A stretch of DNA of 64,000 bases from Acidimicrobiales bacterium (GCA_016845305.1 JAERSW010000041.1:1-64000); one strand, 5' to 3'; shown: positions 24,350 through 34,153, counted from the first letter of the stretch. Program-made: numbers and translations. The notes: generated by a model from the letters alone, not told the origin.

Positions 24350-24657
24350 TGAAGATCCGCAAGGACGACAAGGTGCAGGTCCTGTCCGGCAAGGACCGGG
24401 GCCACGTGGGCGTGGTCCTCAAGGCCCTGCCCGCCGAGAACAAGGTGATCGTGGACGGCGCCAACATCGCCAAGCGCCACCAGAAGCCGACCAACGCCAC
24501 CATGCAGGGCGGCATCATCGACAAGGCCATGCCGTTGGACGCGTCCAACGTGGCCGTCGTCAGCCCCAAGGACGGCAAGCCCACCCGCGTCGGCTACCGG
24601 TTCACCGAGGCCGGCGAGAAGGTGCGGATCTGCAAGCGGACGGGGGTGGACCTCTGA
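24349..24657 (+). CDS. rplX: 50S ribosomal protein L24
   Basis: L24 is an assembly initiator of the 50S subunit with a KOW motif ([19 protein letters not shown]). It is 102 residues, from MKIRKDDK to the basic [10 protein letters not shown]. It overlaps rplN and rplE by one base on either side. Confidence 0.97.
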   Translation: MKIRKDDKVQVLSGKDRGHVGVVLKALPAENKVIVDGANIAKRHQKPTNATMQGGIIDKAMPLDASNVAVVSPKDGKPTRVGYRFTEAGEKVRICKRTGVDL

Positions 24658-25229
24658 TGGCCGAGACCATGGTGGAGGCGCCCATCCGCATGCGGGAGCG
24701 CTACGACGCCGAGATCCGCGACGCCCTGAAGGACGAGCTGGGCCTGGCCAACGTGATGCAGGTTCCGAAGCTCACCAAGATCGTGGTCAACATGGGCGTC
24801 GGCGACGCCGCCCAGCAGGCCAAGCTCCTGGACGGGGCGGTGGCCGACCTGACCGCCATCACCGGCCAGAAGCCGCTGGTGACCCGGGCCCGCAAGTCGA
24901 TCTCGAACTTCAAGCTCCGCGAGGGCCAGGCCATCGGCGCCAAGGTGACCCTCCGCGGCGACCGCATGTACGAGTTCCTGGATCGCCTGGTCACCCTGGC
25001 GATCCCCCGCATCCGCGACTTCCGGGGCCTCAGCCCCAGGTCGTTCGACGGGAACGGGAACTACACGTTCGGCGTGACCGAACAGCTGATCTTCCCGGAG
25101 ATCGACTACGACAAGGTCGATCGCACCCGGGGTATGGACATCACGATCGTGACGTCCGCGTCCGACGACGCCGGTGGGCGGGCACTGCTCGCCGCGTTCG
25201 GTTTCCCGTTCCGGAAGGAAGGGCAGTAG
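24657..25229 (+). CDS. rplE: 50S ribosomal protein L5
   Basis: L5 binds 5S rRNA and the P-site tRNA elbow. It is 190 residues with the family pattern [39 protein letters not shown] and a C-terminal [11 protein letters not shown] block. The first 10 or so residues ([10 protein letters not shown]) are not conserved. The stop overlaps the GTG of the S14 gene. Confidence 0.97.
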   Translation: MAETMVEAPIRMRERYDAEIRDALKDELGLANVMQVPKLTKIVVNMGVGDAAQQAKLLDGAVADLTAITGQKPLVTRARKSISNFKLREGQAIGAKVTLRGDRMYEFLDRLVTLAIPRIRDFRGLSPRSFDGNGNYTFGVTEQLIFPEIDYDKVDRTRGMDITIVTSASDDAGGRALLAAFGFPFRKEGQ

Positions 25230-25414
25230 TGGCCAAGAAAGCACTGGTCAACAAGCAGCAGAAGACCCCGAAGTTCAAGGTTCGGGCCTACACCCGCTGT
25301 CGCCGTTGCGGCCGGCCGCGTTCGGTGTACCGGGCCTTCAACCTGTGTCGGGTCTGCCTGCGCAACATGGCACACGCCGGGGAGATTCCCGGGCTGACGA
25401 AGTCGAGCTGGTGA
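25229..25414 (+). CDS. rpsZ: 30S ribosomal protein S14, zinc-binding type Z
   Basis: S14 of the short (61-residue) zinc-ribbon type. Both cysteine pairs are present (CRRC and CRVC), so this is the zinc-dependent C+ form; it ends GLTKSSW as in the family. A GTG start overlaps the rplE stop. Its intact zinc site contrasts with the missing second zinc site of RpoC in the same window. Confidence 0.96.
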   Translation: MAKKALVNKQQKTPKFKVRAYTRCRRCGRPRSVYRAFNLCRVCLRNMAHAGEIPGLTKSSW

Positions 25415-25426
25415 GGAGGATCTGAC

Positions 25427-25831
25427 ATGACCATGACCGATCCCGTCGCCGACATGCTGACCCGCATCCGCAACGCCAACCAGGCGATGCACGACGGCGT
25501 CAAGATGCCCTCGTCGAAGCAGAAGGTGGCCCTGGCCGACGTCCTGAAGGCCGAGGGGTACATCCGCGACTACGACGTGGCCGAATCCACGTCGGGTCCC
25601 GGCAAGGTGCTGAGCATCGAGATGAAGTACTCCCCGGAGCGGGAGCGCGTCATCAGCGGCGTGCAGCGGGTGTCCAAGCCCGGCCTGCGCGTGTACAGCG
25701 CCTCCAACAGGATCCCCCGCGTGCTGGGAGGCCTCGGCGTCGCCGTGATCTCCACCAGCCGCGGGCTGATGAGCGACCGCGAGGCTCGCCGCCGGAAGAT
25801 CGGCGGCGAGGTCCTCTGCTACGTCTGGTAA
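25427..25831 (+). CDS. rpsH: 30S ribosomal protein S8
   Basis: S8 is a primary 16S rRNA binder and, in E. coli, the regulator of the spc operon. It is 134 residues beginning [18 protein letters not shown], preceded by GAGGAT at a good distance; an ATG two codons later is an alternative start. The C-terminal [19 protein letters not shown] block is conserved. Confidence 0.96.
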   Translation: MTMTDPVADMLTRIRNANQAMHDGVKMPSSKQKVALADVLKAEGYIRDYDVAESTSGPGKVLSIEMKYSPERERVISGVQRVSKPGLRVYSASNRIPRVLGGLGVAVISTSRGLMSDREARRRKIGGEVLCYVW

Positions 25832-25845
25832 GGGGAGGCGACGAC

Positions 25846-26385
25846 ATGTCCCGCATCGGGAAGGCCCCCATCCCCGTGCCGTCCGGCGTCGAGGTGACCA
25901 TCGACGGTCGCCGGGTCGCCGTGAAGGGCCCCAAGGGCGAGCTGGACCTCGAGGTCCCCGGCGAGATCACCGTCCGTCAGGACGGTGGGGAGCTGCTCGT
26001 CGAACGCCCCGACGACGAGCGCCAGAACCGTGCCCTGCACGGCCTGGCCCGCTCGCTGGTCAACAACATGGTGGTCGGCGTGTCCGAGGGCTTCTCCAAG
26101 GAGCTCCAGATCGTCGGCGTCGGCTACCGCGCCGCGGCGAAGGGCTCCGACGGCCTCGAGCTGCAGCTCGGCTTCAGCCATCCGGTGAACGTGACGGCCC
26201 CCGCCGGCATCACGTTCGACGTGCCGGAGCCGACCCGCATCATCGTCTCGGGCACCGACAAGCAGGTCGTCGGCCAGGTGGCCGCCGACATCCGCTCGTA
26301 CCGCAAGCCGGAGCCCTACAAGGGCAAGGGCGTGCGCTACCTCGGCGAGCACGTGGCCCGCAAGGCCGGAAAGGCGGCGAAGTGA
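25846..26385 (+). CDS. rplF: 50S ribosomal protein L6
   Basis: L6 lies near the factor-binding site and the sarcin-ricin loop. It is 179 residues: [17 protein letters not shown] at the N-terminus and the C-terminal rRNA-binding block [25 protein letters not shown] ribosome-binding site precedes the ATG. The stop overlaps the rplR GTG by four bases. Confidence 0.97.
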   Translation: MSRIGKAPIPVPSGVEVTIDGRRVAVKGPKGELDLEVPGEITVRQDGGELLVERPDDERQNRALHGLARSLVNNMVVGVSEGFSKELQIVGVGYRAAAKGSDGLELQLGFSHPVNVTAPAGITFDVPEPTRIIVSGTDKQVVGQVAADIRSYRKPEPYKGKGVRYLGEHVARKAGKAAK

Positions 26386-26738
26386 GCACCACGGATCGTT
26401 CCAAGGCGCGTCAGCGTCGGCACCGCCGGGTCCGCAAGTCGGTCGTCGGCACCGAGGCCCGTCCCCGCCTGGCGGTGTTCCGCTCGGCGAAGCACATCTC
26501 GGCCCAGGTCATCGACGACGGGGCGGGCCGCACCGTGGCCGCCGCGTCGACCGAGCAGGCCGGCGTCGCCGACGGCGTGACCGGGGTGGCTGCGGCCACC
26601 GAGGTCGGCCGTCTGGTCGCCGAGCGTGCCCGCGAGGCAGGGATCGCCACCGTGGTCTTCGACCGGGGTGGGTACAAGTACCACGGCAGGGTGGCGGCGC
26701 TGGCCGATGCCGCCCGCGACGCCGGACTGGAGTTCTAG
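26382..26738 (+). CDS. rplR: 50S ribosomal protein L18
   Basis: L18 binds 5S rRNA with L5 and L25. It is 118 residues from a GTG overlapping rplF. It has the basic N-terminus [28 protein letters not shown], and the C-terminal [20 protein letters not shown] signature. The stop overlaps the rpsE GTG. Confidence 0.97.
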   Translation: MSTTDRSKARQRRHRRVRKSVVGTEARPRLAVFRSAKHISAQVIDDGAGRTVAAASTEQAGVADGVTGVAAATEVGRLVAERAREAGIATVVFDRGGYKYHGRVAALADAARDAGLEF

Positions 26739-27334
26739 TGGCACAGCACGATCGACAGCAGAGCAACCCCCGCCTGAGCGACGACGCGTCGCTGCGGGAG
26801 TCGCGCGTCATCCACATCAACCGCGTGGCCAAGGTGGTCAAGGGCGGTCGCCGGTTCTCGTTCACCGCCCTGGTGGTGATCGGCGACGGCGCCGGCCGGG
26901 TCGGCCTGGGCTACGGCAAGGCCAAGGAGGTCCCGCTGGCCATCCAGAAGGGGACCGAGGAGGCCAAGCGCAACCTGTTCAAGGTGCCGCTGGCCGGTTC
27001 GACGATCGTCCACCCGGTGATGGGCATCATGGGCGCCGGCCGCGTCCTGCTGCAGCCCGCCGCTCCCGGTACCGGCGTGATCGCCGGCGGTGCGGCCCGG
27101 GCCATCCTCGAGGAGGCTGGCATCCACGACGTGCTGTGCAAGTCGCAGGGTTCCCCGAACCACATCAACGTGGCCCGGGCGACCATCGCCGGCCTGCAGG
27201 CCCTGCGTCGGCCCGACGAGGTGGCCCGCCTGCGCGGCCTCGACCCGGAGGAGTTCGTGCCGGGCGCCCTGCTCGAGGCCTACCGCCGCACCGAGGCCGG
27301 TGTGGGCGTGGGCGCTTCGCGGGACGGTGAGTGA
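26738..27334 (+). CDS. rpsE: 30S ribosomal protein S5
   Basis: S5 takes part in decoding fidelity and mRNA unwinding. It is 198 residues: the dsRNA-binding-like N-terminal half ([34 protein letters not shown]) and the C-terminal half with [17 protein letters not shown]. The GTG start overlaps the rplR stop. The C-terminus has a short extension after the usual end. Confidence 0.97.
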   Translation: MAQHDRQQSNPRLSDDASLRESRVIHINRVAKVVKGGRRFSFTALVVIGDGAGRVGLGYGKAKEVPLAIQKGTEEAKRNLFKVPLAGSTIVHPVMGIMGAGRVLLQPAAPGTGVIAGGAARAILEEAGIHDVLCKSQGSPNHINVARATIAGLQALRRPDEVARLRGLDPEEFVPGALLEAYRRTEAGVGVGASRDGE

Positions 27335-27335
27335 G

Positions 27336-27530
27336 ATGGCGCAGCTCGTCGTCACCCAGGTCCGGAGCGCCATCGGCGCCAAGCCCAAGCAGCGCGGCAC
27401 CCTGCGTGCCCTCGGCCTGGGCCGCATCGGACGCAGCAACACCCTGCCCGACCGCAGCGAGATCCGGGGCATGATCGCCCGGGTGCCGCACCTGGTCCGG
27501 GTCGAGGAACTCGAGAACGGGGAGGCCTGA
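27336..27530 (+). CDS. rpmD: 50S ribosomal protein L30
   Basis: L30 is a small 50S protein. It is 64 residues from the ATG at 27336 and carries the family pattern [20 protein letters not shown] and [16 protein letters not shown]. It sits between rpsE and rplO as usual, one base from each. Confidence 0.96.
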   Translation: MAQLVVTQVRSAIGAKPKQRGTLRALGLGRIGRSNTLPDRSEIRGMIARVPHLVRVEELENGEA

Positions 27531-27531
27531 G

Positions 27532-28017
27532 ATGAAGGTCCATGATCTGCAGCCGGCTCCCGGCTCCCGCAAGCGCGGCAAGCGCGTCGCCCGCGGCATC
27601 GGCGGCAAGGGCGGCAAGACCGCCGGCCGCGGCCACAAGGGCCAGCGGGCCCGCAACACGGTCCGGGTCGGCTTCGAGGGCGGCCAGATGCCGCTGCACA
27701 TGCGGATCCCGAAGCTCAAGGGCTTCAAGAACCCGTTCCGGGTGGAGTACCAGGCCGTGAACCTGGACACCCTCCAGGAGTGCGGCCTCGACGACGTGTC
27801 GCCCGAGGCCCTGCACGGCCTGGGCCTGGTCGGCAAGAAGTCGCTGGTCAAGGTGCTGGGACGCGGCGAGCTGTCGCGGGCCGTCACCGTGAAGGCCCAC
27901 GCCTTCTCGGCGTCGGCCGAGGCGGCCATCACCGCCGCCGGTGGCTCCGTCGAGAAGCTCCCGCTGCCCTTCGCCGTGCGTCCGCCGGCCAGCGGCAACG
28001 CCCTGATGAACCGCTGA
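27532..28017 (+). CDS. rplO: 50S ribosomal protein L15
   Basis: L15 is a late-assembly 50S protein with an extended N-terminal arm. It is 161 residues: [20 protein letters not shown], the Gly-rich [20 protein letters not shown] arm, and [19 protein letters not shown]. It precedes secY by 61 bases. Confidence 0.97.
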   Translation: MKVHDLQPAPGSRKRGKRVARGIGGKGGKTAGRGHKGQRARNTVRVGFEGGQMPLHMRIPKLKGFKNPFRVEYQAVNLDTLQECGLDDVSPEALHGLGLVGKKSLVKVLGRGELSRAVTVKAHAFSASAEAAITAAGGSVEKLPLPFAVRPPASGNALMNR

Positions 28018-28078
28018 GCGACGGTCTCCGACCCCGCCACACACCCTCCGAACCACCAGAGAGCCGACAGGAGTCCAC

Positions 28079-29401
28079 GTGCTGTCCAGCATGCTGAACA
28101 TGTTCCGGGTGGCCGATCTGCGCAAGCGGATCGTCTTCACCCTCCTCATGATCCTGCTGTACCGGGTCGGCGCGTTCATGCCCGCCCCGGGCATCGACGT
28201 GGAGCAGGTCCAGTTGCTGCGCGACCGGGCCGACCAGGGCGGCGTGCTGGCCTTCCTGCAGCTGTTCTCCGGTGGCTCGCTGACCAGCTTCGCCGTGTTC
28301 GCCCTCGGCGTGATGCCCTACATCACGGCGTCGATCATCATGCAGGTGCTCGGCGTGGTGGTGCCCCGCATCGAGCAGTGGCAGCAGCAGGGCGCGGTGG
28401 GCCAGCGCAAGATCACCCAGTGGACCCGCTACCTGACGGTGGGCATCGCCGTCATCCAGTCCACGAGCTTCGCCTTCCTGTTCAACGACCAGGGCAACTC
28501 GATCTCCGGGTCGACGGGCGCCAACCTGCTGCCCGACTTCCACATCGGCACGGTCAGCGTGGTGGTGCTCACCCTCACCGCCGGCACGGCGCTGCTCATG
28601 TGGATGGGCGAGCTGATCACCCAGAAGGGGATCGGCAACGGCATGTCGCTGCTCATCATGATCTCCATCGTGAGCGGCTTCCCGGCCCAGGGGTCGCTGA
28701 TCCACGCCGAGAACGGCGCCGTGGCCTCGGTCGTGGTGCTGGCCGTCCTGATGCTGATGGTGGCGGCCATCGTGTTCGTGGAGCAGGGCCAGCGGCGCAT
28801 CCCGGTCCAGTTCGCCAAGCGGGTGGTGGGGCGTCGCATGTACGGCGGCCAGAACACCTACATCCCGCTGAAGGTCAACCAGTCGGGCGTGATCCCGATC
28901 ATCTTCGCCTCGTCGGTCCTGTACCTGCCGGTGCTGGTCGCCGCCGCCCTGCCGTGGGACGGCCTGCGGGGCTGGATCGACGACAACCTGGCCCAGCCCG
29001 ACAACGTCTTCTACTTCGTGATCACCGGGCTGCTGATCGTGGGCTTCGCCTACTTCTACACGGCCATCACCTTCGATCCGGTGAAGCAGGCCGACACCAT
29101 CCGCAAGCAGGGCGGCTTCGTGCCCGGCATCCGGCCCGGCCACCAGACCGAGCGCTACCTGGCCCGGATCCTGTCCCGCATCACCCTGCCCGGCGCGCTG
29201 TTCATCGCCGCCGTGGCCCTGCTCCCGTCGATCCTCATCAACATCTTCCTCGACACCAGTGCCGGGGTGGGTGGTGGCGGTGCGGCCGGCTTCGGCTTCA
29301 TCGGCATCTCGATCCTGATCGCCGCCGGCGTGTCGCTGGAGACCATGAAGCAGGTCGACTCGCAGCTGACCATGCGCAACTACGAGGGCTTCCTCAAGTA
29401 G
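28079..29401 (+). CDS. secY: SecY, protein translocase channel
   Basis: SecY is the pore subunit of the SecYEG export channel. It is 440 residues with about ten hydrophobic helices. Signatures: FNMFRVADLRKRI-like start, GVMPYITASIIMQVLGVV (plug-region helix), GIGNGMSLLIM, NQSGVIPIIFASSVLYLP and the C-terminal loop GFVPGIRPGHQTERYL. The GTG start has ACAGGAG about 7 bases upstream. adk starts 2 bases after the stop. Confidence 0.97.
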   Translation: MLSSMLNMFRVADLRKRIVFTLLMILLYRVGAFMPAPGIDVEQVQLLRDRADQGGVLAFLQLFSGGSLTSFAVFALGVMPYITASIIMQVLGVVVPRIEQWQQQGAVGQRKITQWTRYLTVGIAVIQSTSFAFLFNDQGNSISGSTGANLLPDFHIGTVSVVVLTLTAGTALLMWMGELITQKGIGNGMSLLIMISIVSGFPAQGSLIHAENGAVASVVVLAVLMLMVAAIVFVEQGQRRIPVQFAKRVVGRRMYGGQNTYIPLKVNQSGVIPIIFASSVLYLPVLVAAALPWDGLRGWIDDNLAQPDNVFYFVITGLLIVGFAYFYTAITFDPVKQADTIRKQGGFVPGIRPGHQTERYLARILSRITLPGALFIAAVALLPSILINIFLDTSAGVGGGGAAGFGFIGISILIAAGVSLETMKQVDSQLTMRNYEGFLK

Positions 29402-29403
29402 TC

Positions 29404-29988
29404 GTGGCCGTCCGTCTCGTCATCCTCGGCCGGCAGGGTTCCGGCAAGGGCACCCAGGCCGCCCGCCTGGTCGATGCCTATGGCCCGGTGCACGTGTCGA
29501 CCGGCGACATGCTGCGGGCCGCCATGGCCGCCGGCACCGAGCTGGGACGCCAGGCCCGGGCCCTCGTCGACGCCGGCGAGCTGGTGGGCGACGACGTGGT
29601 CAACGGCATCGTGGCCGAGCGCCTGGCCGAGGCCGACGTGGTCGAGCGGGGCTTTCTGCTCGACGGCTACCCCCGGACCCCCGACCAGGCGGCCGCCCTG
29701 GAGGGCTTCCTCGCCGAGGCCGGCACCCCGCTGGACGGCGCCCTGAACCTGGACGTGCCCGTCGACGAGGTCACGGCCCGCATGATGGCCCGGGGTCGCG
29801 CCGATGACACCGAGGAGGGCATCCGCCGCCGCCTCGACCTGTACGAGTCGGAGACCGCGCCGCTGCTGGCCTGGTTCGACGACCGCGGCCTGCTCGACGT
29901 GGTCGACGGCCTGGGCGACGAGGAGTCGGTGTTCGCCCGCCTGACCGATGCCGTGGACGGTCGCCTGAGCGTCGGAGACGCCTCATGA
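29404..29988 (+). CDS. adk: Adenylate kinase (short, LID-less form)
   Basis: Adenylate kinase interconverts 2 ADP with ATP and AMP. It is 194 residues from GTG, immediately after secY. The P-loop reads [10 protein letters not shown], with Gln where most adenylate kinases have Pro. The AMP-binding [10 protein letters not shown] and [11 protein letters not shown] segments are present. Between [10 protein letters not shown] and the C-terminal helices the LID domain is missing, as in other actinobacterial short forms. The usual map gene does not follow; infA comes next. Confidence 0.94.
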   Translation: MAVRLVILGRQGSGKGTQAARLVDAYGPVHVSTGDMLRAAMAAGTELGRQARALVDAGELVGDDVVNGIVAERLAEADVVERGFLLDGYPRTPDQAAALEGFLAEAGTPLDGALNLDVPVDEVTARMMARGRADDTEEGIRRRLDLYESETAPLLAWFDDRGLLDVVDGLGDEESVFARLTDAVDGRLSVGDAS

Positions 29989-30024
29989 CCTGCGGTTCTG
30001 TCCGTCACACCCCCGCCGCGGGGG

Positions 30025-30053
30025 TTGGCCCGTCGGAGGGCCTCCGGTAGCCT
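30025..30053 (+). promoter_or_regulatory. Promoter upstream of infA
   Basis: TTGGCC (30025-30030) and TAGCCT (30048-30053) with 17-base spacing, predicted start near 30060. A small C5/G5 hairpin (30010-30024) lies just before it and may end the secY-adk transcript. So infA-rpmJ-rpsM-rpsK-rpsD-rpoA-rplQ can be transcribed separately. Confidence 0.6.
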
Positions 30054-30184
30054 CGTCTACTGGCCTGTGCCGGGTGTGCGCCCTTGGGAGCAGCCCCCGG
30101 ATCCGGGCCAGGTGGCGACGTCCGACCGGTCCAGCCGATCACCCGTCCACCGAACCAGTCCGACATTCGACCAGGAGCACCACA

Positions 30185-30409
30185 CTGCCGAAGCCCAAGG
30201 AAGACGCGATCGTGATGGAGGGAACGGTGGTCGAGCCGTTGCCCAACGCCATGTTCCGCGTCGAGTTGGAGAACGGCCATAACGTGCTGGCCCACATCTC
30301 CGGGAAGATGCGGATGCACTACATCCGGATCCTCCCCGGCGACAAGGTCCAGGTGGAGCTCACCCCGTACGACCTCCAACGAGGTCGGATCACCTACCGC
30401 TACAAGTAG
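30185..30409 (+). CDS. infA: Translation initiation factor IF-1, probable CTG start
   Basis: IF-1 blocks the A site during initiation. The OB-fold core [37 protein letters not shown] and GRITYRYK is complete. There is no ATG, GTG or TTG at the expected N-terminus; the CTG at 30185 lies 7 bases after AGGAG (30173-30177) and gives 74 residues, close to the usual 72-73, with the normal KEDAI-type lead-in. A GTG at 30212 or ATG at 30215 would remove about ten residues and lack a well-placed AGGAG. CTG is therefore my best start, with moderate confidence; the gene itself is certain. Confidence 0.9.
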   Translation: MPKPKEDAIVMEGTVVEPLPNAMFRVELENGHNVLAHISGKMRMHYIRILPGDKVQVELTPYDLQRGRITYRYK

Positions 30410-30430
30410 CGGGTCGAGCGAGAGAAGAAC

Positions 30431-30544
30431 ATGAAGGTCCGAGCGAGCGTCAAGCGCATCTGTGAGAAGTGCCGGGTCATCCGGCGCCACGGACGCGTGC
30501 AGGTCATCTGCAGCAACCCCCGCCACAAGCAGCGTCAGGGCTAG
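30431..30544 (+). CDS. rpmJ: 50S ribosomal protein L36
   Basis: L36 is a 37-residue zinc-ribbon protein of the 50S subunit. It runs from [14 protein letters not shown] to HKQRQG with the zinc ligands C11, C14, C27 and H32 present, so it is the C+ form. It lies between infA and rpsM in standard order, 12 bases before rpsM. AGAGAAGA precedes the ATG. Confidence 0.97.
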   Translation: MKVRASVKRICEKCRVIRRHGRVQVICSNPRHKQRQG

Positions 30545-30556
30545 AGGAAGACACCC

Positions 30557-30934
30557 ATGGCACGAATCTCCGGCGTCGACATCCCCCGCGAGAAGCGGGT
30601 GCAGATCTCGTTGACGTACATCCACGGCATCGGCCGCACGTCGGCCCTCCACATCTGCGAGGCCACCGGGGTCGATCCGACCGCCCGGGTCCGCGACCTC
30701 ACCGACGACGAGGTCACGGCCATCCGTGCCTTCGTCGACCAGCAGTTCAAGGTGGAGGGCGACCTCCGCCGCGAGGTGTCGCAGAACATCAAGCGCAAGA
30801 TGGACATCGGCTGCTACCAGGGCCTCCGCCACCGTCGTGGCCTCCCGGTCCGCGGCCAGCGCACCCACACCAACGCCCGCACCCGCAAGGGCCCGCGCAA
30901 GACGGTCGCGAACAAGAAGCAGGTCACGAAGTAA
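30557..30934 (+). CDS. rpsM: 30S ribosomal protein S13
   Basis: S13 is a head protein at the subunit bridge B1. It is 125 residues: [36 protein letters not shown], and the basic C-terminus [28 protein letters not shown] precedes the ATG. The TAA stop overlaps the rpsK ATG. Confidence 0.97.
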   Translation: MARISGVDIPREKRVQISLTYIHGIGRTSALHICEATGVDPTARVRDLTDDEVTAIRAFVDQQFKVEGDLRREVSQNIKRKMDIGCYQGLRHRRGLPVRGQRTHTNARTRKGPRKTVANKKQVTK

Positions 30935-31332
30935 TGGCGAAGCCGGCAGCCGGGGGTCGACGCCCCCGCAAGAAGGAGCGCAAGAACGTCCCGCACGGCG
31001 TGGCGCACATCAAGAGCTCGTTCAACAACACGATCATCACCATCACCGACCAGGGTGGGAACACCCTGGCGTGGGCCTCGGCCGGCAACGTCGGCTTCAA
31101 GGGCTCCCGCAAGTCCACCCCGTTTGCCGCCCAGATGGCCGCCGAGCAGTGCGCCCGCCGGGCCATGGAGCACGGCGTGCGCAAGGTCGACGTGGTGGTC
31201 CGCGGTCCGGGCTCCGGCCGGGAGACCGCCATCCGCACCATCCAGAACACCGGCATCGAGGTGACGGGCATCAAGGACGTCACCCCGATTCCCCACAACG
31301 GCTGCCGGCCGCCCAAGCGACGGAGGGTCTGA
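30934..31332 (+). CDS. rpsK: 30S ribosomal protein S11
   Basis: S11 forms part of the platform at the mRNA exit. The ATG at 30934 overlaps the rpsM stop and gives 132 residues. Conserved blocks: [38 protein letters not shown] and the C-terminal [15 protein letters not shown]. The frame is open upstream without S11 similarity. Confidence 0.97.
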   Translation: MAKPAAGGRRPRKKERKNVPHGVAHIKSSFNNTIITITDQGGNTLAWASAGNVGFKGSRKSTPFAAQMAAEQCARRAMEHGVRKVDVVVRGPGSGRETAIRTIQNTGIEVTGIKDVTPIPHNGCRPPKRRRV

Positions 31333-31335
31333 CAG

Positions 31336-31953
31336 ATGTCCCGTTACACCGGCCCCCGGGCCCGCGTCTCACGGCGCCTGGGCACCAACATCTTCGGCAC
31401 CAAGGGCGAGATCGTGGCGCTGGACAAGCGCCCGTACCCGCCCGGTGAGCACGGTCGGACCCGGCGCCGGGGCAACCCGTCCGAGTACCTGCTGCAGCTC
31501 CAGGAGAAGCAGAAGGCCCGCCTGTCGTACGGCCTGACCGAGAAGCAGTTCCGTCGGATCTACGACGAGGCCAACCGCCGCCAGGGCGTGACCGGCGAGA
31601 ACATGCTCCAGTACCTGGAGCTGCGCCTCGACAACGTCGTGTACCGGGCCGGCATGGCCGCCACCCGGCCGCAGGCCCGCCAGCTGGTCAACCACGGCCA
31701 CGTGGACGTGAACGGCTCCCGGGTCGACATCCCGAGCTACCGCTGCCGCAAGGGCGATGTGGTCACCCTGCGCGACAAGGCCCGCAAGATGGTCGTCGTC
31801 CAGTGGAACATCGACGTGCTGGACCGCCAGGCCCCGGCCTGGATGGACATCGCCGACGGCGGCCACGAGGCCACTGTGCGCGAGGTCCCGATCCGCGAGC
31901 AGATCGACGTCCCGGTCCGCGAGCAGCTGATCGTCGAGCTCTACTCCAAGTAG
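31336..31953 (+). CDS. rpsD: 30S ribosomal protein S4, zinc-free type
   Basis: S4 nucleates 30S assembly and lies in the mRNA entry channel. It is 205 residues with MSRYTGPRARVSRRLGTN, RPYPPGEHGRTRRRGNPSEY and the S4 RNA-binding block RPQARQLVNHGHVDVNG. The N-terminal region lacks the cysteine cluster found in zinc-binding S4, so this is the C- form. rpoA follows after 74 bases. Confidence 0.97.
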   Translation: MSRYTGPRARVSRRLGTNIFGTKGEIVALDKRPYPPGEHGRTRRRGNPSEYLLQLQEKQKARLSYGLTEKQFRRIYDEANRRQGVTGENMLQYLELRLDNVVYRAGMAATRPQARQLVNHGHVDVNGSRVDIPSYRCRKGDVVTLRDKARKMVVVQWNIDVLDRQAPAWMDIADGGHEATVREVPIREQIDVPVREQLIVELYSK

Positions 31954-32027
31954 CCCCACCCCGGGGCGGTGCCACGGGCGCCGCCTCCACCCCCGTACTC
32001 CCCCCGAACACGCGAGAAGGACATCCC

Positions 32028-32966
32028 ATGCTGGTCATTCAGCGACCGACCGTGAACCCGGTGGCCGACGCCGACGGCAACCGGCAGCAGTTCTCCATCG
32101 AGCCCCTGGAGCCCGGCTTCGGCCACACCCTGGGCAACTCCCTGCGGCGCACCCTGCTGTCGTCCATCCCGGGCGCGGCCATCACGCAGGTCAAGTTCGA
32201 CGACGCCCTGCACGAGTTCGGCACCATCGACGGCGTCCGCGAGGACGTCACCGACATCGTGCTGGCCCTCAAGGACGTGGAGCTGCGCTGCCACAGCGAC
32301 GAGCCGGTCACCCTGCGCATCGACGTGACCGGCGAGGCCGAGGTGACGGCCGCCGCCCTGGAGACCAACGAGCAGGTCGAGGTCCTGAACCCGGGCCTGC
32401 ACCTGGCCTGGGTGGAGGCCAAGGGCCGTCTGGCCCTGGAGCTGACCGTCGAGGTCGGCCGCGGCTACCTCGGTTCGGACCGCAGCGCGGGCGACGCGGT
32501 GATCGGCGTGATCCCGGTCGACGCCCTGTTCTCGCCGGTGCGCCGGGTCTCCCTCGAGGTGTCCCCGGTGTCGATCGGCCAGGCCCGCGACATGGACCGC
32601 CTGGTGCTGGACGTCACCACCGACGGTTCGATCACCCCGGCGGCGGCCATGGCTTCGGCCGGCGCCACGCTGACCACGCTGTTCCAGCTGGTGGAGGGCA
32701 TGAGCACCGAGGCCCGCGGCCTCGAGCTGGGCGAGCAGGAGGAGTTGGGGACCGGGTCCCCGGACATGGACCTGCTCATCGAGGACCTCGACCTGTCGGA
32801 GCGTCCCCGCAACTGCCTGAAGCGCGCCCAGGTCGACACCGTGGCCCAGCTGCTGGACAAGACGGAGGACGACCTGCTGGCCGTCACCAACTTCGGCCAG
32901 AAGTCGCTGGACGAGGTCATCGAGAAGCTCGACGAGCGCGGTCTGGCGCTCAAGGTGAGGGGCTGA
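32028..32966 (+). CDS. rpoA: DNA-directed RNA polymerase alpha subunit
   Basis: The alpha subunit dimerises to start polymerase assembly and its C-terminal domain contacts UP elements and activators. It is 312 residues from the ATG at 32028. The N-terminal domain (1-230) has [19 protein letters not shown]; the C-terminal domain (about 250-312) has [18 protein letters not shown] and [14 protein letters not shown]. It is followed after 4 bases by rplQ. Confidence 0.98.
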   Translation: MLVIQRPTVNPVADADGNRQQFSIEPLEPGFGHTLGNSLRRTLLSSIPGAAITQVKFDDALHEFGTIDGVREDVTDIVLALKDVELRCHSDEPVTLRIDVTGEAEVTAAALETNEQVEVLNPGLHLAWVEAKGRLALELTVEVGRGYLGSDRSAGDAVIGVIPVDALFSPVRRVSLEVSPVSIGQARDMDRLVLDVTTDGSITPAAAMASAGATLTTLFQLVEGMSTEARGLELGEQEELGTGSPDMDLLIEDLDLSERPRNCLKRAQVDTVAQLLDKTEDDLLAVTNFGQKSLDEVIEKLDERGLALKVRG

Positions 32967-32970
32967 GACC

Positions 32971-33324
32971 ATGCCCGCCACCCCGAGGAAGGGGCGTCGC
33001 TTCGGCGGCAGCTCCGCCCACCAGAAGTCGATGATGGCCAACCTGGTCGCGTCGCTGATCGCCGCCGAGGCCATCACGACCACCGAGGCCAAGGCCAAGG
33101 CCATGCGGCCCATCGCCGAGAAGATGATCACCAAGGCGCGCAAGGGCGGCGTCCACAACCACCGCCAGGTGGTCTCGTTCCTCCGGGACCGGGAGATGGC
33201 GTCGAAGCTGTTCGACGAGATCGGGCCGCGCTACGCCGACCGTCCGGGTGGCTACACCCGGATCCTGAAGGTCGGCCCCCGCCACGGGGACAACGCCCCG
33301 ATGGCGCGCATCGAGCTGGTCTGA
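32971..33324 (+). CDS. rplQ: 50S ribosomal protein L17
   Basis: L17 lies close to the tunnel exit. It is 117 residues with the family pattern [39 protein letters not shown] and [20 protein letters not shown]. It is the end of the alpha operon proper; truA follows after 31 bases, probably on the same transcript. Confidence 0.97.
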   Translation: MPATPRKGRRFGGSSAHQKSMMANLVASLIAAEAITTTEAKAKAMRPIAEKMITKARKGGVHNHRQVVSFLRDREMASKLFDEIGPRYADRPGGYTRILKVGPRHGDNAPMARIELV

Positions 33325-33355
33325 CCCGGCTCTCCCGGCGTCGACTGGCCCTCCC

Positions 33356-34135
33356 GTGCGGGTCCGGGGCGATGTCGCCTACGACGGGGCCCCGTTCCAC
33401 GGGTTCGCCGTCAACGAAGGCGTCCCCACCGTCGCCGGCCTGCTGAACGGGGCGCTGTCCCGCGTCCTGCGGTCCGACGTCGCCGTCACGTGTGCCGGTC
33501 GGACCGACCGCGGCGTGCACGCCGTCGGCCAGGTGGTCAGCTTCGACCTGCCGGACGACGTCGACCTCTCCCGCGGCCTGGAGTCGGTCCGGCACGCCGT
33601 GAACCGCCAGGTCGGCCCGTCGGTGGTCGTGACCGGCCTGTCGGTGGTCGACGACGGGTTCGACGCCCGCTTCAGCGCCACGGGCCGCACCTACCGCTAC
33701 CGGATCCTCGACCGGCCCGACGGCGACCCGTTCACCGCCACCCGAGCCTGGCACGTGCCCGAGGCCCTCGACGTGGCCGCCATGGAGGCCGCCGCCTCGT
33801 TGCTGGTCGGACAGCACGACTTCTCGTCGTTCTGTCGGCGGCCGTTGCCCCGGCCTGACGGGACGGAGGCCAGCCTGGTGCGGAGGGTCACCGGCGCCTC
33901 GTTCCGGCGTGTCGCCGACGGACTGTCAGGCGTCGAGCTGCTGGAGTTCGAGGTGTCGGCGTCGGCCTTCTGCCACCAGATGGTGCGGTCCATCGTCGGC
34001 ACGCTGGTCGCCGTCGGTCGGGGTCGCATGGAGGCCTCGTCGATGCCCGACGTGCTGGCCGCCCGGGACCGCCATGCCGCCGGCGAACCCGCCCCGTCCC
34101 ACGGCCTCACCTTCTGGTCCGTCGACTACCCCTGA
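33356..34135 (+). CDS. truA: tRNA pseudouridine synthase TruA (38-40)
   Basis: TruA makes pseudouridine at positions 38-40 of tRNA anticodon stems. It is 259 residues from GTG. The catalytic Asp lies in AGRTDRGVHAVGQV (about residue 51), and the core strands GRTYRYRIL and FCHQMVRSIVGTLVAVG are present. In many actinobacteria truA is followed directly by rplM-rpsI; here a reverse-strand ATPase gene intervenes. Confidence 0.95.
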   Translation: MRVRGDVAYDGAPFHGFAVNEGVPTVAGLLNGALSRVLRSDVAVTCAGRTDRGVHAVGQVVSFDLPDDVDLSRGLESVRHAVNRQVGPSVVVTGLSVVDDGFDARFSATGRTYRYRILDRPDGDPFTATRAWHVPEALDVAAMEAAASLLVGQHDFSSFCRRPLPRPDGTEASLVRRVTGASFRRVADGLSGVELLEFEVSASAFCHQMVRSIVGTLVAVGRGRMEASSMPDVLAARDRHAAGEPAPSHGLTFWSVDYP

Positions 34136-34153
34136 GCGCCGCTCGGTCGGGTC

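Noticed and set aside
30074-30184. ATG at 30074 as infA start
   Set aside because: It would add 37 non-conserved residues and lies almost at the predicted transcript start, without a ribosome-binding site.
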